In this document: positions 44,176-54,000 of the stretch, in pieces
Position numbering within the stretch: position 1 is the first letter of the stretch
Layout: every line of letters begins with the position of its first letter
Source: Caenispirillum bisanense
Lineage (GTDB): Bacteria; Pseudomonadota; Alphaproteobacteria; Rhodospirillales; Rhodospirillaceae
Assembly (NCBI RefSeq): GCF_039523075.1
Contig: NZ_BAAAEP010000008.1
Span: 32,700-96,699 of the forward strand
Direction of reading: 5' to 3'
Length of the DNA: 64,000 nt
Notes under the pieces: model-generated
Told to the model about the DNA's origin: nothing
The model's input: only the letters and a program-made list of their open reading frames with translations
The model's database searches: none
Program-made: the position numbers and the translations under genes

Positions 44176-45576
44176 TCAGCCGAACTTTTCCAGCTGGCCC
44201 TTGCGCAGCGACTCGAACAGGCCGGCGCAGACCATGCGCAGGTCTTCGGCGTTGCGCACGCTGCCCTGCCCCGGCAGGGCGTCGGGCTGGTAGTTGAAGG
44301 CGTTGTTGAACTTGCCCGGAATGGCCTGCCAGATCTTCAGCCGCTCCTCGTCGTTGACGTAGGCGGCGAAGGTCTCCTCGCCCAGTTCCTCGGCGGCGAA
44401 GAGGATGAGGTCGCGGCCCAATTCGCGGTTGGCGATCTGCTCGATCATGCGGCTGATCACCGGCGGCACGTGCTGGGCCAGCCGGCCGAGGGCGGGCGCC
44501 ACATGCTCCGGCACGTTGAGCACGTTGCGCAGGCGGTGCGGCTCGGCGAACAGGCGCCAGATCTCGTCGCCGAACACCGGCGTCAGGCGGCGCACCAGGG
44601 TGTCGACGTTGGCCCCCTGCTTGAGGATGGTCTCAAGGCCGGTCGAATGCTCGGTCACCAGCGCCTCGAAGGTGCGGCTTTCCAGGGCGGCGATGGCGGG
44701 CTCCATCTCGTCCAGGCGGCGCTGCTCGGCGGCGCTGACCTTCGAGCGCGGCTTGGCGCCGGTGGCGACGCCGACGCCGTTGCGCACTTCGGCAAAGGCG
44801 CGGGCGACGCCGCGCACCACGGAGATGTCGGCGCTCTTCAGCGCCAGCACCGGCTCCAGTTCCTCCGGCGTGCGGAAGAAGGTGATGAGCGAGCCCAGCG
44901 CCTCCGCCTGGCGGGTGCGCAGGCGGGCGTAGGCGCGCACCATGGTGAACTGCCATTCCTCGCGCAGGTACGGCTTGATCAGCAGGTAGACGCCATAGCC
45001 GGGGTACTTCTCGCGGAAGTCGGCGGGCTCGAAGGTCTGCTCGCCGGCGATGAGCTTGCGGGTCGCCTGGCTGAGCCGGCCGCCCAGGCTCTTGCGCTCG
45101 CGGGCCTGCTCCTTGGCGTGGCGGGCGGCCTCGCGCTTGGCTTCCTTGATGGCCCAGGCCTTTTCCAGCCGGTCCATGTAGATGCGGGCGGCGCCCATGA
45201 GGTGGGCGCGGACCACTTCGGCGAAGGTGCGGCCGCAGGGGGCGATGGGCGTTTCGCGGTCGGTGACGGTGCCGCCGCCGCCCTCTGCCTGGAAGAAGGG
45301 GCGGAACTGCGGCGAGTCGCGCAGTTCCCACACCATATCGAGCAGGGCCGGCACCACTTCCGGCAGTTCGCCCAGCACGTCGTCGACGCGGCGGCGGTTG
45401 CCCAGCTTGTCGATGAACTCGCTGTGGCCGGCCTTCTCCAGCAGCGCCAGCAGGACTTCATAGCCCTTCTGGGCCTGCTGCCGCAGTTCGGGACACACGC
45501 GCCGTTCACTGCCGCCGCCCTGGGCGGGCGGCGGCTTGGCGGCCTTGTCGTTGTCAGCTGCCACGGAACCCTTCAC
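44176..45576 (-). CDS. Conserved protein of unknown function
   Basis: 466-residue soluble protein that I do not recognise. It starts with GTG at 45576 (VKGSVAADNDK) directly after GGAGAGGA. It has no signal peptide or membrane helix. It is mostly helical, with a charged Lys/Arg/Glu/Ala-rich segment around residues 140-165, LPEVVPALLDMVWELRDSP, REKYPGYGVYLLIKPYLREE and a long C-terminal half with many leucines. Protein-like composition throughout and codon use match its neighbours. No motif indicates enzymatic activity. Confidence 0.72.
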   Translation of the reverse strand: MKGSVAADNDKAAKPPPAQGGGSERRVCPELRQQAQKGYEVLLALLEKAGHSEFIDKLGNRRRVDDVLGELPEVVPALLDMVWELRDSPQFRPFFQAEGGGGTVTDRETPIAPCGRTFAEVVRAHLMGAARIYMDRLEKAWAIKEAKREAARHAKEQARERKSLGGRLSQATRKLIAGEQTFEPADFREKYPGYGVYLLIKPYLREEWQFTMVRAYARLRTRQAEALGSLITFFRTPEELEPVLALKSADISVVRGVARAFAEVRNGVGVATGAKPRSKVSAAEQRRLDEMEPAIAALESRTFEALVTEHSTGLETILKQGANVDTLVRRLTPVFGDEIWRLFAEPHRLRNVLNVPEHVAPALGRLAQHVPPVISRMIEQIANRELGRDLILFAAEELGEETFAAYVNDEERLKIWQAIPGKFNNAFNYQPDALPGQGSVRNAEDLRMVCAGLFESLRKGQLEKFG

Positions 45577-45627
45577 TCCTCTCCCGGCGCGGTAGCGGCG
45601 CCTTCCCCATGTCTCGCGACGATCGTA

Positions 45628-46434
45628 CTACGCCTTCCGATCAAGCCCAATCCCCCATTCCCGCGCCCACCGCAGGCCGGCCAGGGTGTTGATGCGCGGG
45701 CGGTACTCGCAGCCCACCCAACCGGCATAGCCGTGGGCGTCGATGAGGTTGAAGAGATAGGGGAAATTGATCTCGCCGTTGGCGTCGGGCTCATGCCGGC
45801 CGGGCACGCCGGCGACCTGCATGTGGGCGATGCGGTGCAGGTTGGCCTCCAGGAAGTCGGTCAGGCCGCCCTGGGTGATTTGGGCGTGGTAGATGTCGAA
45901 CTGCAGGAACAGGTTGTCGTGGTCGACCTCGTCCAGCACCCGCACCGCATCGTCGGGCCGCTGCAGGAAGTAGCCGGGCATGTCGATGCCGTTGATGGGC
46001 TCGATCAGCACCTTCACCCCATGCACCTGCGCCTGCGCGGCGGCATAGCCGAGGTTGCGCAGGTAGGTGTCATAGGCGGCGTCCAGGGCTTCGGGGTCGT
46101 CCTCGTCGACGATGCCGGCCATGACGTGCAGGTTGGGGCAGCGCAGCGCCCGGCACCACTCCAGCGCCAGGTCGAGGCCGTCGCGGAATTCCTCCTCCCG
46201 CCCCGGCAGGGCGGCAAGGCCGCGTTCGCCGGCTTCCCAATCGCCGGGCGGAGCATTACATAGCACCATGGACAGCCGGTGGTCCGCCAGGGCAGCGGCC
46301 GCCGCGTCACGGTCGAGGTGATAGGGGAACTGCATTTCCACCCCCTTGAACCCCGCCTCGGCGGCGGCGGCAAAGCGGTCGGGAAACGGCCGGTCGGTGA
46401 ACAGCGTGGACAGATTGGCAGAAAAACGAGGCAT
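45628..46434 (-). CDS. hyi: Hydroxypyruvate isomerase family protein
   Basis: 268-residue xylose-isomerase-like TIM barrel. MPRFSANLSTLFTDRPFPDR, GVEMQFPYHLD, VLIEPINGIDMPGYFL (metal/catalytic Glu), LQFDIYHAQI, HMQVAGVPGRHEPD and VGCEYRP (second catalytic Glu) match hydroxypyruvate isomerase, which interconverts hydroxypyruvate and tartronate semialdehyde in glyoxylate metabolism. The start at 46434 has GGGAGG. Divergent from hemN. Relatives such as OtnI share these motifs, so the exact substrate is probable rather than certain. Confidence 0.9.
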   Translation of the reverse strand: MPRFSANLSTLFTDRPFPDRFAAAAEAGFKGVEMQFPYHLDRDAAAAALADHRLSMVLCNAPPGDWEAGERGLAALPGREEEFRDGLDLALEWCRALRCPNLHVMAGIVDEDDPEALDAAYDTYLRNLGYAAAQAQVHGVKVLIEPINGIDMPGYFLQRPDDAVRVLDEVDHDNLFLQFDIYHAQITQGGLTDFLEANLHRIAHMQVAGVPGRHEPDANGEINFPYLFNLIDAHGYAGWVGCEYRPRINTLAGLRWAREWGIGLDRKA

Positions 46435-46529
46435 GGAACCTCCCGTGGACGACGCGCTACTATAGCGCCCCCGCACCGGGACGAAAGCCTCGGCGTCGAC
46501 CGTCGGCGCCCACAGAGCACAGAGGAAAC

Positions 46530-47879
46530 ATGCGACACGATCTCGTCGAGAAGTACGACCTGCGCCTGCCGCGCTACACGTCGTACCCCACCGCTCCGCA
46601 CTTCACTCCGCAGGTGAGCGGCGAGACCTACGGCAAGTGGCTGGCCGAGCTGCCGCCGACGGAAGAGCTGTCGCTGTATTTCCACATCGCCTATTGCGCG
46701 GAAATGTGCTGGTTCTGCGGCTGCCACACCAAGATCACCAAGCGCTATGACCCCATCGCCGTCTACCTGGAGGCGCTGCTGGCCGAGGTGGATCTGGTGG
46801 CGGCCCGCCTGCCCGGCCGCTTCAAGGCGCGGCACGTCCACTTCGGCGGCGGCACGCCGTCGATCCTGACGGCCGAGGACTTCAAGCGCACCATGGACAA
46901 GGTGCGCCAGCACTTCGACCTGACCGCCGACGCCGAGGTGGCGGTGGAACTGGACCCGCGCACCGCCAACGAGGACTACGTCATCGCCATGCGCGAGGCG
47001 GGCGTCACCCGCGCCAGTCTCGGCGTGCAGGACTTCAACCGCAAGGTGCAGGAGGCGGTGAACCGCATCCAGCCCTACGAGATGGTGGACGAGGTCGCCG
47101 GCTTCCTGCGCAAGCACGGCATCACCGAACTGAACATGGACCTGATCTACGGCCTGCCCTACCAGACGACGGAAAGCGTGGTGGAGACCATCGACCAGGC
47201 CGTCACCCTGGCGCCGCGCCGCATCAGCCTGTTCGGCTACGCCCATGTGCCGTGGATGCGCAAGCACCAGACCCTGCTGCCGGAAGAGGCCCTGCCGGGC
47301 ATGGCCGAACGCTGGAGCCAGTACGAGGCGGCGCAGGAGCGTCTGCGCAAGCACGGCTACGTCGCCGTCGGCCTCGACCACTTCGCCGCCCCCGACGACG
47401 AGATGGCCAAGGCCCTGAACGAGGCGACGCTTCACCGCAACTTCCAGGGCTATACCACCGACACCGCCTCCACCCTGATCGGCTTCGGCGCCTCGGGCAT
47501 CGGCTCGCTGCCGCAGGGGTATGTGGCAAACGAGGGCGGCATCCACGCCTATCAGCGCATGGTCCACGACGGCCTGCTGCCCACCACCCGCGGCCGCGGC
47601 CTGTCGGAGGAAGACAAGCTGCGCCGGGCGGTGATCGAACGCCTGATGTGCGATCTGGCGGTGGACCTGGAAGCGGTGGCGGCGCCCTACGGCGTCAGCC
47701 CCGACCACTTCGCCGACGAGGTGGCGGCCCTGTCCGACCTGGAAGGCGACGGCGTGGTCCAGCGCGACGGTTGGCGCCTGACCGTCACCGACGACGGCCG
47801 CCCGCTGGTGCGCGCCGTGGCGGCCAAGTTCGACCAGTACCTGAAGGCCGGCGAACAGCGCCACTCCAAGGCGGTGTAA
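46530..47879 (+). CDS. hemN: Oxygen-independent coproporphyrinogen III oxidase
   Basis: 449-residue radical-SAM enzyme converting coproporphyrinogen III to protoporphyrinogen IX without oxygen. True HemN features: RYTSYPTAPHF at residues 15-25, the cluster motif Cys56-x3-Cys60-x2-Cys63-x-Cys65 (CAEMCWFCGC), GGGTPSIL, and the four-Cys variant plus the C-terminal HemN domain (DKLRRAVIERLMCDLAVDLE). These separate it from the heme chaperone HemW. AGAGGAAAC precedes the ATG. No FNR box was seen in the short upstream region. Confidence 0.95.
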   Translation: MRHDLVEKYDLRLPRYTSYPTAPHFTPQVSGETYGKWLAELPPTEELSLYFHIAYCAEMCWFCGCHTKITKRYDPIAVYLEALLAEVDLVAARLPGRFKARHVHFGGGTPSILTAEDFKRTMDKVRQHFDLTADAEVAVELDPRTANEDYVIAMREAGVTRASLGVQDFNRKVQEAVNRIQPYEMVDEVAGFLRKHGITELNMDLIYGLPYQTTESVVETIDQAVTLAPRRISLFGYAHVPWMRKHQTLLPEEALPGMAERWSQYEAAQERLRKHGYVAVGLDHFAAPDDEMAKALNEATLHRNFQGYTTDTASTLIGFGASGIGSLPQGYVANEGGIHAYQRMVHDGLLPTTRGRGLSEEDKLRRAVIERLMCDLAVDLEAVAAPYGVSPDHFADEVAALSDLEGDGVVQRDGWRLTVTDDGRPLVRAVAAKFDQYLKAGEQRHSKAV

Positions 47880-47912
47880 GCGCGCCCGGCAGCGGCGGTC
47901 GGCGGGCGGCGC

Positions 47913-48377
47913 CTACGGGCGCGGCTGCCCCTCCTCCGCCTCGCTGCCGCGATGATAGCGGAAGGTGCCGGTGGCGGTGGCGATGACGCGGCCGTCGGCG
48001 TCGGTGGCGGTCGCATCGACGAAGTAGAGCTTGCGCCCGCCGCCGCGCTTGCGCGCCTCCGCCCGCAGCACGCCCGTGCTCATCTGGCCGAGGTAGTTGG
48101 TGGTCAGCGACAGGGTCAGGGTGCGGCGGATGTGGCCGGGCACCGGACAGAAACAGCCGGCATAGCCGCTGGCGGTGTCGAGCACCGTCGTCAGCACCCC
48201 GCCGTGCAGCACGCCGGCGCGGTTGAGGTGCTGCGGCCCCACCTCCAGCTCCACCACCGCCCGGTCCGGCTCCCACGCCACCAGCCGGTAGCCCAGCAGC
48301 GCCTGCAGGCCGCTGCCGTTCTCCTGCTCCCAGGCGAGGTTGTCGGCGGCGGTGGCAGCGGCGGCGGGGGTGGTCAT
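47913..48377 (-). CDS. PaaI-type hotdog thioesterase
   Basis: 154-residue hotdog-fold protein. LNRAGVLHGGVLTTVLDTAS is the PaaI-family HGG loop with the catalytic Asp, and TNYLGQMSTGVLRAEARKRG and VDATATDADGRVIATATGTF complete the fold. It hydrolyses an acyl-CoA, perhaps aryl- or medium-chain; the substrate is not predictable. Convergent with hemN (33-base gap), and downstream of the cyclase-bearing strand. No signal peptide. Confidence 0.88.
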   Translation of the reverse strand: MTTPAAAATAADNLAWEQENGSGLQALLGYRLVAWEPDRAVVELEVGPQHLNRAGVLHGGVLTTVLDTASGYAGCFCPVPGHIRRTLTLSLTTNYLGQMSTGVLRAEARKRGGGRKLYFVDATATDADGRVIATATGTFRYHRGSEAEEGQPRP

Positions 48378-48450
48378 GGCGAGGCTCCGGGTGCGGACGG
48401 TGGTTAGCGGGCCGCCACCCTACCGCCCGCTTCGCCGGTGCCGCCAGGGC

Positions 48451-50655
48451 CTATTTCGTCGTCAGTTCGTGGACGCCGGTCCAGCCGTCCGGCGGCGGCG
48501 AGGTCTTCCAGGCGGCGATGCGCGGCAGGAACAGGGCCGGCAGCGGATCGTCGGGGAAGCGGGCGGCGATGTCGCCATAGGCGGCCTCGGCGGCGGCCCA
48601 GTCGTGTTCCATGTAGGCGTAGTAGGCGCGCTCGGTCAGGGCGGCCAGCTCGCGCTGCTCGGCGGTGGCCATGATGCCGGGCACCGCATCGGTGCGGGCA
48701 CCCATCAGCTCGTACAGACCCACCGGCGCCCGCCGCCCCTTCACCGCCACCAGGTCGAGCGGGCGGAACAGGAAGCGTTCGCCGGCGTCGCGGAACACCG
48801 CCTGGCTGGCGATGATGCGGGTGCCGTAGGCGCGGTTGGCGCCTTCCAGCCGGGCCGCCACGTTGGCGCCGTCGCCCATGACGGTGTAGCTCATGCGCTC
48901 CATCGACCCGATGTTGCCGACCATCACGGCGTCGGTGTGCAGGCCCATGCGGGTGGTGAGTTCGGGCCAGCCGGCCTCGCGGGCGCGGCGGTTGACCTCG
49001 TCCAGCCGCACCCGCGCCAGCAGGGCGGCGAGGCAGGCATTGGCGGCATGGTCCTCCGCCGGCACCGGCGCGCCCCAGAAGGCCATCACCGAATCGCCGA
49101 TGTACTTGTCGATGGTGCCGTGGGTTTCCAGCACCGCCCGCGCCACCGCGTCCAGGTGGTCCGACACCAGCAGCATCAGCTCGCGGGTCGGCATGCGCTC
49201 CGACAGCTGGGTGAAACCGGCGATGTCGGAGAACAGGATGGTCACATGGCGCGACTGGCCGCCGAGCGTGATGGGCTGGCCGGAGGCGATGAGGTCGCGC
49301 ACCAGTTCCTTCGGCACATAGCGCCCGAAGGTCTGCAGCGCCGTCTTCAGGGTCCGCAGCGATCCCGCCAGGGCGTTGATCTCGCGCACGTTGGAGCGCA
49401 GGTCGGCATCGCCGTTGAGGTCGAAGGCGGTGATGCGGTCGAACTCCGCCACCATCTGCCGCAGCGGCCGGCTGATCCACTGCGAGAACAGGCCGATCAG
49501 CACCATGCCGACCAGCGCCACCGCCACCGACAGGGCGATGATCTCGCGCGTCGTGCGCTGCAGGCCGCCGACGAAGTCATCGGCCGGCACCACCACCGCC
49601 ATCACCCAGCCGCGCCCCAGGTCGGCCTGGAAGGGGATGAAGGTCGCCAAGTAGTCGCGCCCGTCCACCGCATAGGCGTAATGGCTGCGGCCGGTGGTGC
49701 CGCGGTGGCGGCGCACCGCCTCGGCGATCCACGGCTCCGCCAGCTGGTCGCCGGGCACCAGTTCGACGCTGCCGCCGCTCTGCCGCACCGTGCGGGCGGC
49801 GTCGGGGAAGGCGATCAGGCGGTCCTCGGCGTCCAGGATGAAGGCGACGCCCGAGGTGCCGGCCACCAGGCTGCGCAGGAATTCCGACAGGCTTTCGAGC
49901 GTGATGTTGGCCGCCGCCGCGCCCAGGAAGCGACCGTCGGCCGCCACCATGGGCGATACCGGCGCCACCCCCGGCAGGCTGGAGGACGTGAACACCACCA
50001 CGTCGGTCCACATGCGGGCGGTGCTGCCGGCCGCCACCTGATCGCGCATGGCGCGGTACCAGTCGCGCTTGCGGGCGTCGTAGCTGATCTCCGCCGCCTC
50101 TTCCGCCCCCAGGTCGGTGCCGTCGGCGGCGAGGTAGCGCCAGTGGTCGGTCGGCGCCTCCCCCGACCAGTCGAGCACCCGCAGGGCATAGGCGACGTCC
50201 GGGTGCATGGGGGTGTTGTTGGGGCCGTAGCGGCGGATGCCCGGCGGCACCGCGAAAGCCTGCAGGAAACGGCCGCCGTCCTCGAAGGCGTAGTAGACGC
50301 TCTGCAGTTGCGGATGTTCGCGCAGCACCGCCAGCAGGGTCGGGAAGACCTGCTCGCTGCGGGCCAGTTCCGGCTGGCTGGCGCCCAGGGCCGCCACGGT
50401 GGAGACCGCCGAGCCCACCGGCTGCAGCATGTCGCCGGTGTGGCGGATGGCGGCATCGCCGGCGGTTTCGATGAAGCTGCGGGCGAGGTCGAGCACCGCG
50501 TCGCTGTTGCGGTCGTAGGTATAGGCGATGATGGTGCCGCAGATGGCCAGCACCAGCGCCGTGAACACGGTGGCGATGTTGACCCGGAACGTCAGGCCGC
50601 CGGCGCGGCGACGCGGCCCCGCCTCGTGCTGCGATCCCGTTCCCCCTTCCGCCAT
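48451..50655 (-). CDS. Membrane adenylate/guanylate cyclase with sensor domain
   Basis: 734-residue class III nucleotide cyclase. Membrane helices lie at about residues 20-43 and 372-394. Between them is an extracytoplasmic dCache-type sensor (YYAFEDGGRFLQAFAVPPG, RDWYRAMRDQVAAG, AAAANITLESLSEFLRSLVA). HAMP follows (about 392-440), then the catalytic domain VTILFSDIAGFTQLSERMPT, GTIDKYIGDSVMAFWGAP and MGDGANVAARLEGANR (about 470-640). The metal Asp pair is in FSDIAGF and IGDSVMAF. A short tail follows. The start at 50655 is preceded by GGGGGGAA; longer forms are less likely. Ligand unknown; probable product cAMP. Divergent from the formate dehydrogenase operon. Confidence 0.9.
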   Translation of the reverse strand: MAEGGTGSQHEAGPRRRAGGLTFRVNIATVFTALVLAICGTIIAYTYDRNSDAVLDLARSFIETAGDAAIRHTGDMLQPVGSAVSTVAALGASQPELARSEQVFPTLLAVLREHPQLQSVYYAFEDGGRFLQAFAVPPGIRRYGPNNTPMHPDVAYALRVLDWSGEAPTDHWRYLAADGTDLGAEEAAEISYDARKRDWYRAMRDQVAAGSTARMWTDVVVFTSSSLPGVAPVSPMVAADGRFLGAAAANITLESLSEFLRSLVAGTSGVAFILDAEDRLIAFPDAARTVRQSGGSVELVPGDQLAEPWIAEAVRRHRGTTGRSHYAYAVDGRDYLATFIPFQADLGRGWVMAVVVPADDFVGGLQRTTREIIALSVAVALVGMVLIGLFSQWISRPLRQMVAEFDRITAFDLNGDADLRSNVREINALAGSLRTLKTALQTFGRYVPKELVRDLIASGQPITLGGQSRHVTILFSDIAGFTQLSERMPTRELMLLVSDHLDAVARAVLETHGTIDKYIGDSVMAFWGAPVPAEDHAANACLAALLARVRLDEVNRRAREAGWPELTTRMGLHTDAVMVGNIGSMERMSYTVMGDGANVAARLEGANRAYGTRIIASQAVFRDAGERFLFRPLDLVAVKGRRAPVGLYELMGARTDAVPGIMATAEQRELAALTERAYYAYMEHDWAAAEAAYGDIAARFPDDPLPALFLPRIAAWKTSPPPDGWTGVHELTTK

Positions 50656-50810
50656 GGTTCCCCCCGTGGCACGACTCCCCGCGGCGGACTGTATCATGCA
50701 GGGTGGAATAATCCTATCGGCCGCAAGGTCTCGGCGGTAACGGCACACCGGCGAACCCTCTTTCGCCACGACACGTTCGCACCCCACACCACACAGCGAG
50801 GGAAGCGGCG

Positions 50811-51065
50811 ATGCGAACGGTCAGCGGCGTCATCACGGTGGTGCAGGAGGGCCGCTTCCGCCTCGCCGCGCCCGACGGCGGCACCCATCTGTTCGTGCTG
50901 TCCCACGCCTGCGCGGTGGAGCCGCAGGACCTGCCGCCGCTGCAACGCAGCCGCACCCGGGTGGCGGTGGAGTACGAGGACAGCCCCGACCTGCTGGCGG
51001 GCATCGTCCACCGTCTGCGCCGCCTGCCGCCCGCTAACGCGGCCGACGCGGGGGCAGGCCCATGA
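50811..51065 (+). CDS. Small protein at the head of the formate dehydrogenase operon
   Basis: 84-residue predicted small beta-barrel protein (VSGVITVVQEGRFRLAAPDG, then HLFVLSHACAVEPQDLPPL, RVAVEYEDSPDLLAGIVHRL). No named family recognised; similar short proteins precede formate dehydrogenase genes in other bacteria. Its stop overlaps the next start (ATGA), so it is translationally coupled to the catalytic subunit. It lies in a 155-base region divergent from the cyclase. A role in enzyme assembly or binding is inferred from position only. Confidence 0.7.
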   Translation: MRTVSGVITVVQEGRFRLAAPDGGTHLFVLSHACAVEPQDLPPLQRSRTRVAVEYEDSPDLLAGIVHRLRRLPPANAADAGAGP

Positions 51066-54000
51066 GCCGTGCCGCCCGCAGCGTCCGCCGTCACGGCCTG
51101 CTCGACCGCGTGCAGGGCTTCGTCGCCGAATGGTCGGTGCCGCGCCAGCTGAAGGGCGAGCCCCACCACGGCACGGCGGCCCAAAGCCGGCTGTCGCGCG
51201 ACCTGCGGCCACGGCTGGAGGACGCCGACACCGTCGGCACCAGCATCTGCCCCTATTGCGCCGTCGGCTGCGGTCAGCTGGTCTACGCCCGCGACGGCAA
51301 GGTCATCCATGTGGAGGGCGATCCGCGCAGCCCCGTCAACCAGGGCACCCTGTGCCCCAAGGGCGCCGCCACCTTCGGCCTGCTCACCAGCCCGCAGCGG
51401 CTGTCCACCGTGCTCTACCGCCCGCCCGGCGGCACGAAGTGGGAGGAACGGCCGCTCGACTGGGCCATGGAGCGCATCGCCCGGCTGACCAGGCAGACCC
51501 GCGACGAAACCTTCGTCCGCCGGCTGCCCGACGGCACCATCGTCAACCACACCCTCGGCATCGCCTCGCTGGGCGGAGCGACGCTCGACAACGAGGAAAA
51601 CTACCTCATCAAGAAGCTGTTTTCCGGCGGCCTCGGCATGGTGTGGATCGAGAACCAGGCCCGCGTCTGCCACTCGTCGTCGGTGCCGAGCCTGGGCGCC
51701 ACCTACGGCCGCGGCGCCGCCACCCTGCCGCAGTGGGATCTCGCCAACTCCGACGTGATCGTGGTGATGGGCTCCAACATGGCGGAAAGCCACCCTGTCG
51801 CCTTCCGCTTCGTGCTGCAGGCGAAGGCGCGCGGCGCCACCTTCATCCATGTCGATCCGCGCTTCACTCGCACCTCGGCCCTGTCGGACATCCACGCCCC
51901 CATCCGCACCGGCACCGACATCGCCTTCCTGGGCGGCATCATCCGCCACATCCTGGAAAACGACCTGTGGTTCCGCGACTACGCGCTCGCCTACACCAAC
52001 ATCGCCACCATCATCGACGACCGCTACCAGGGGCCGGACGAGCTGGACGGCGTGTTCTCCGGCTGGGACGAGGAAGGCCGCCGCTACACCTACGACAGCT
52101 GGCAGTACGAGGGCATGACGGTGCCGTCGTCGCTGGCCGAGCACTACGTCAACACCACCGAATCCTTCAACGACCAGACCAAGCGCCTGACCGAAGGCGA
52201 GGTACCGCAGGACGTCACCCTGCAGCACCCCAACTGCGTCTACCAGATCATGCGCCGCCACTATGCCCGCTACACGCCGGAGATGGTGGAACGGGTGACC
52301 GGCTGCCCGCAGGACATCTTCCTGAAGGTGTGCGAGGCGCTGACGAAGAACTCCGGCCGCGAGCGCACCGGCGCCTTCTGCTACGCCGTCGGCTGGACCC
52401 ATCACACCACCGGCGTGCAGATCATCCGCGCCGCCGGCATCATCCAGGCGCTGCTCGGCAACACCGGGCGGCCGGGGGGCGGCATCCTGGCCCTGCGCGG
52501 CCACGCCAACATCCAGGGCTCCACCGACATCCCCACCCTTTACAACATGCTGCCCGGCTACCTGCCGCAGCCGCATGCCTTCAAGCCGCACGACAGCTTC
52601 GCGGACTACATCGCCGTCGAGCAGACGCCCACCGGCTGGTGGAGCCACTTCCCCGACTATGCCGTCAGCCTGCTGAAGGCGTGGTACGGCGATGCCGCCC
52701 AGCCCGACACCGACTGGGGGTTCGAGTGGCTGCCGCGCATCGTCGGCGACCATTCGCAGCTGCCGCTCACCGTCGCCATGCGCGACGGCGTGGTGAAGGG
52801 GCTGTTCCTGACCGGCCAGAACCCGGTGGTCGGCTCCAGCAACTCCCATCTGGTGCAGCGGGCCCTGGGGCAGCTGGACTGGCTGGTGGTGCGCGACTTC
52901 GCCGAGACCGAAAGCGCGTCGTTCTGGTATCGCGGCCACGACATCGAAAGCGGCAAGACCCGGCCGGAGGACATCGGCACCGAGGTCTTCCTGCTGCCCA
53001 CCGCCCTGGCCGGCGAGAAGCCCGGCACCTTCACCAACACCCACCGGCTGGTGCAGTGGCATGACAAGGTGGTGGATGCGCCCGGCGACAGCCGCTCGGA
53101 CCTGTGGTTCTTCTACCACCTGGGCCGCCGGCTGAAGGAGCTTTACGCCGACAGCGACCGCCCCCACGACATCGCCATCCGCAACCTCACCTGGGACTAC
53201 CCCGAGGAGGACGGCGACCGCCGCGAACCCTCCGCCGAGGCGGTGCTGAAGGAAATCAACGGCTACACCTGGCCCGACCGCACGCAGATCGCCGATTTCA
53301 AAGATCTGAAGGACGACGGCTCCACCGCCTGCGGCTGCTGGATCTACACCGGCATCTACCCCGAGAAGGGCCGCAACCTCGCCCGCTCCCGCCGCCCCGA
53401 CGACGACAACGGCCCCGGCAGCCATCTCGGCTGGGCGTTCTCGTGGCCGGAAAACCGCCGCATGATGTACAACCGCGCCTCCGCCGATCCCGCCGGGCGG
53501 CCGTGGTCCGACGCCAAGCGGCTGATCTGGTGGAGCGAGGACGACGGCCGCTGGACCGGCCACGACACCCCCGACTTCCAGCCCGAGAAACGCCCCGACT
53601 ACGAACCCGACTGGGACGCCAAGCCGCAGGGCATGGACGCCATCAGCGGCCACGACCCGTTCATCATGATCGCCGACGGCCGCGCCTCGCTGTTCGTGCC
53701 CTCCGGCCTCAAGGACGGGCCGCTGCCGACCCATTACGAGCCGGTGGAATCGCCGGTCGACAACCCGCTCTATGCCGTGCGCGGCAGCCCCACGGCCAAG
53801 CGGTGGGAGCATTGGGACAACCCGCTGCACGACCCCGGCGACCCGCAACACCCGCACGCCCTGACCACCTACCGGCTGGTGGAGCACCATTGCGGCGGCA
53901 CGCCCACCCGCTCCGTCCCCACCACCGCCGAGTTGCAGCCGGAAGGCTTCTGCGAGGTGCCGACCGAGCTGGCGGCGGACCTGGGCATCGCCACCATGGA

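Noticed and set aside
48340..53064. 1,574-codon open frame across the cyclase and formate dehydrogenase
   Set aside because: Runs antisense through one gene and out of frame through another; no start signal or domain.
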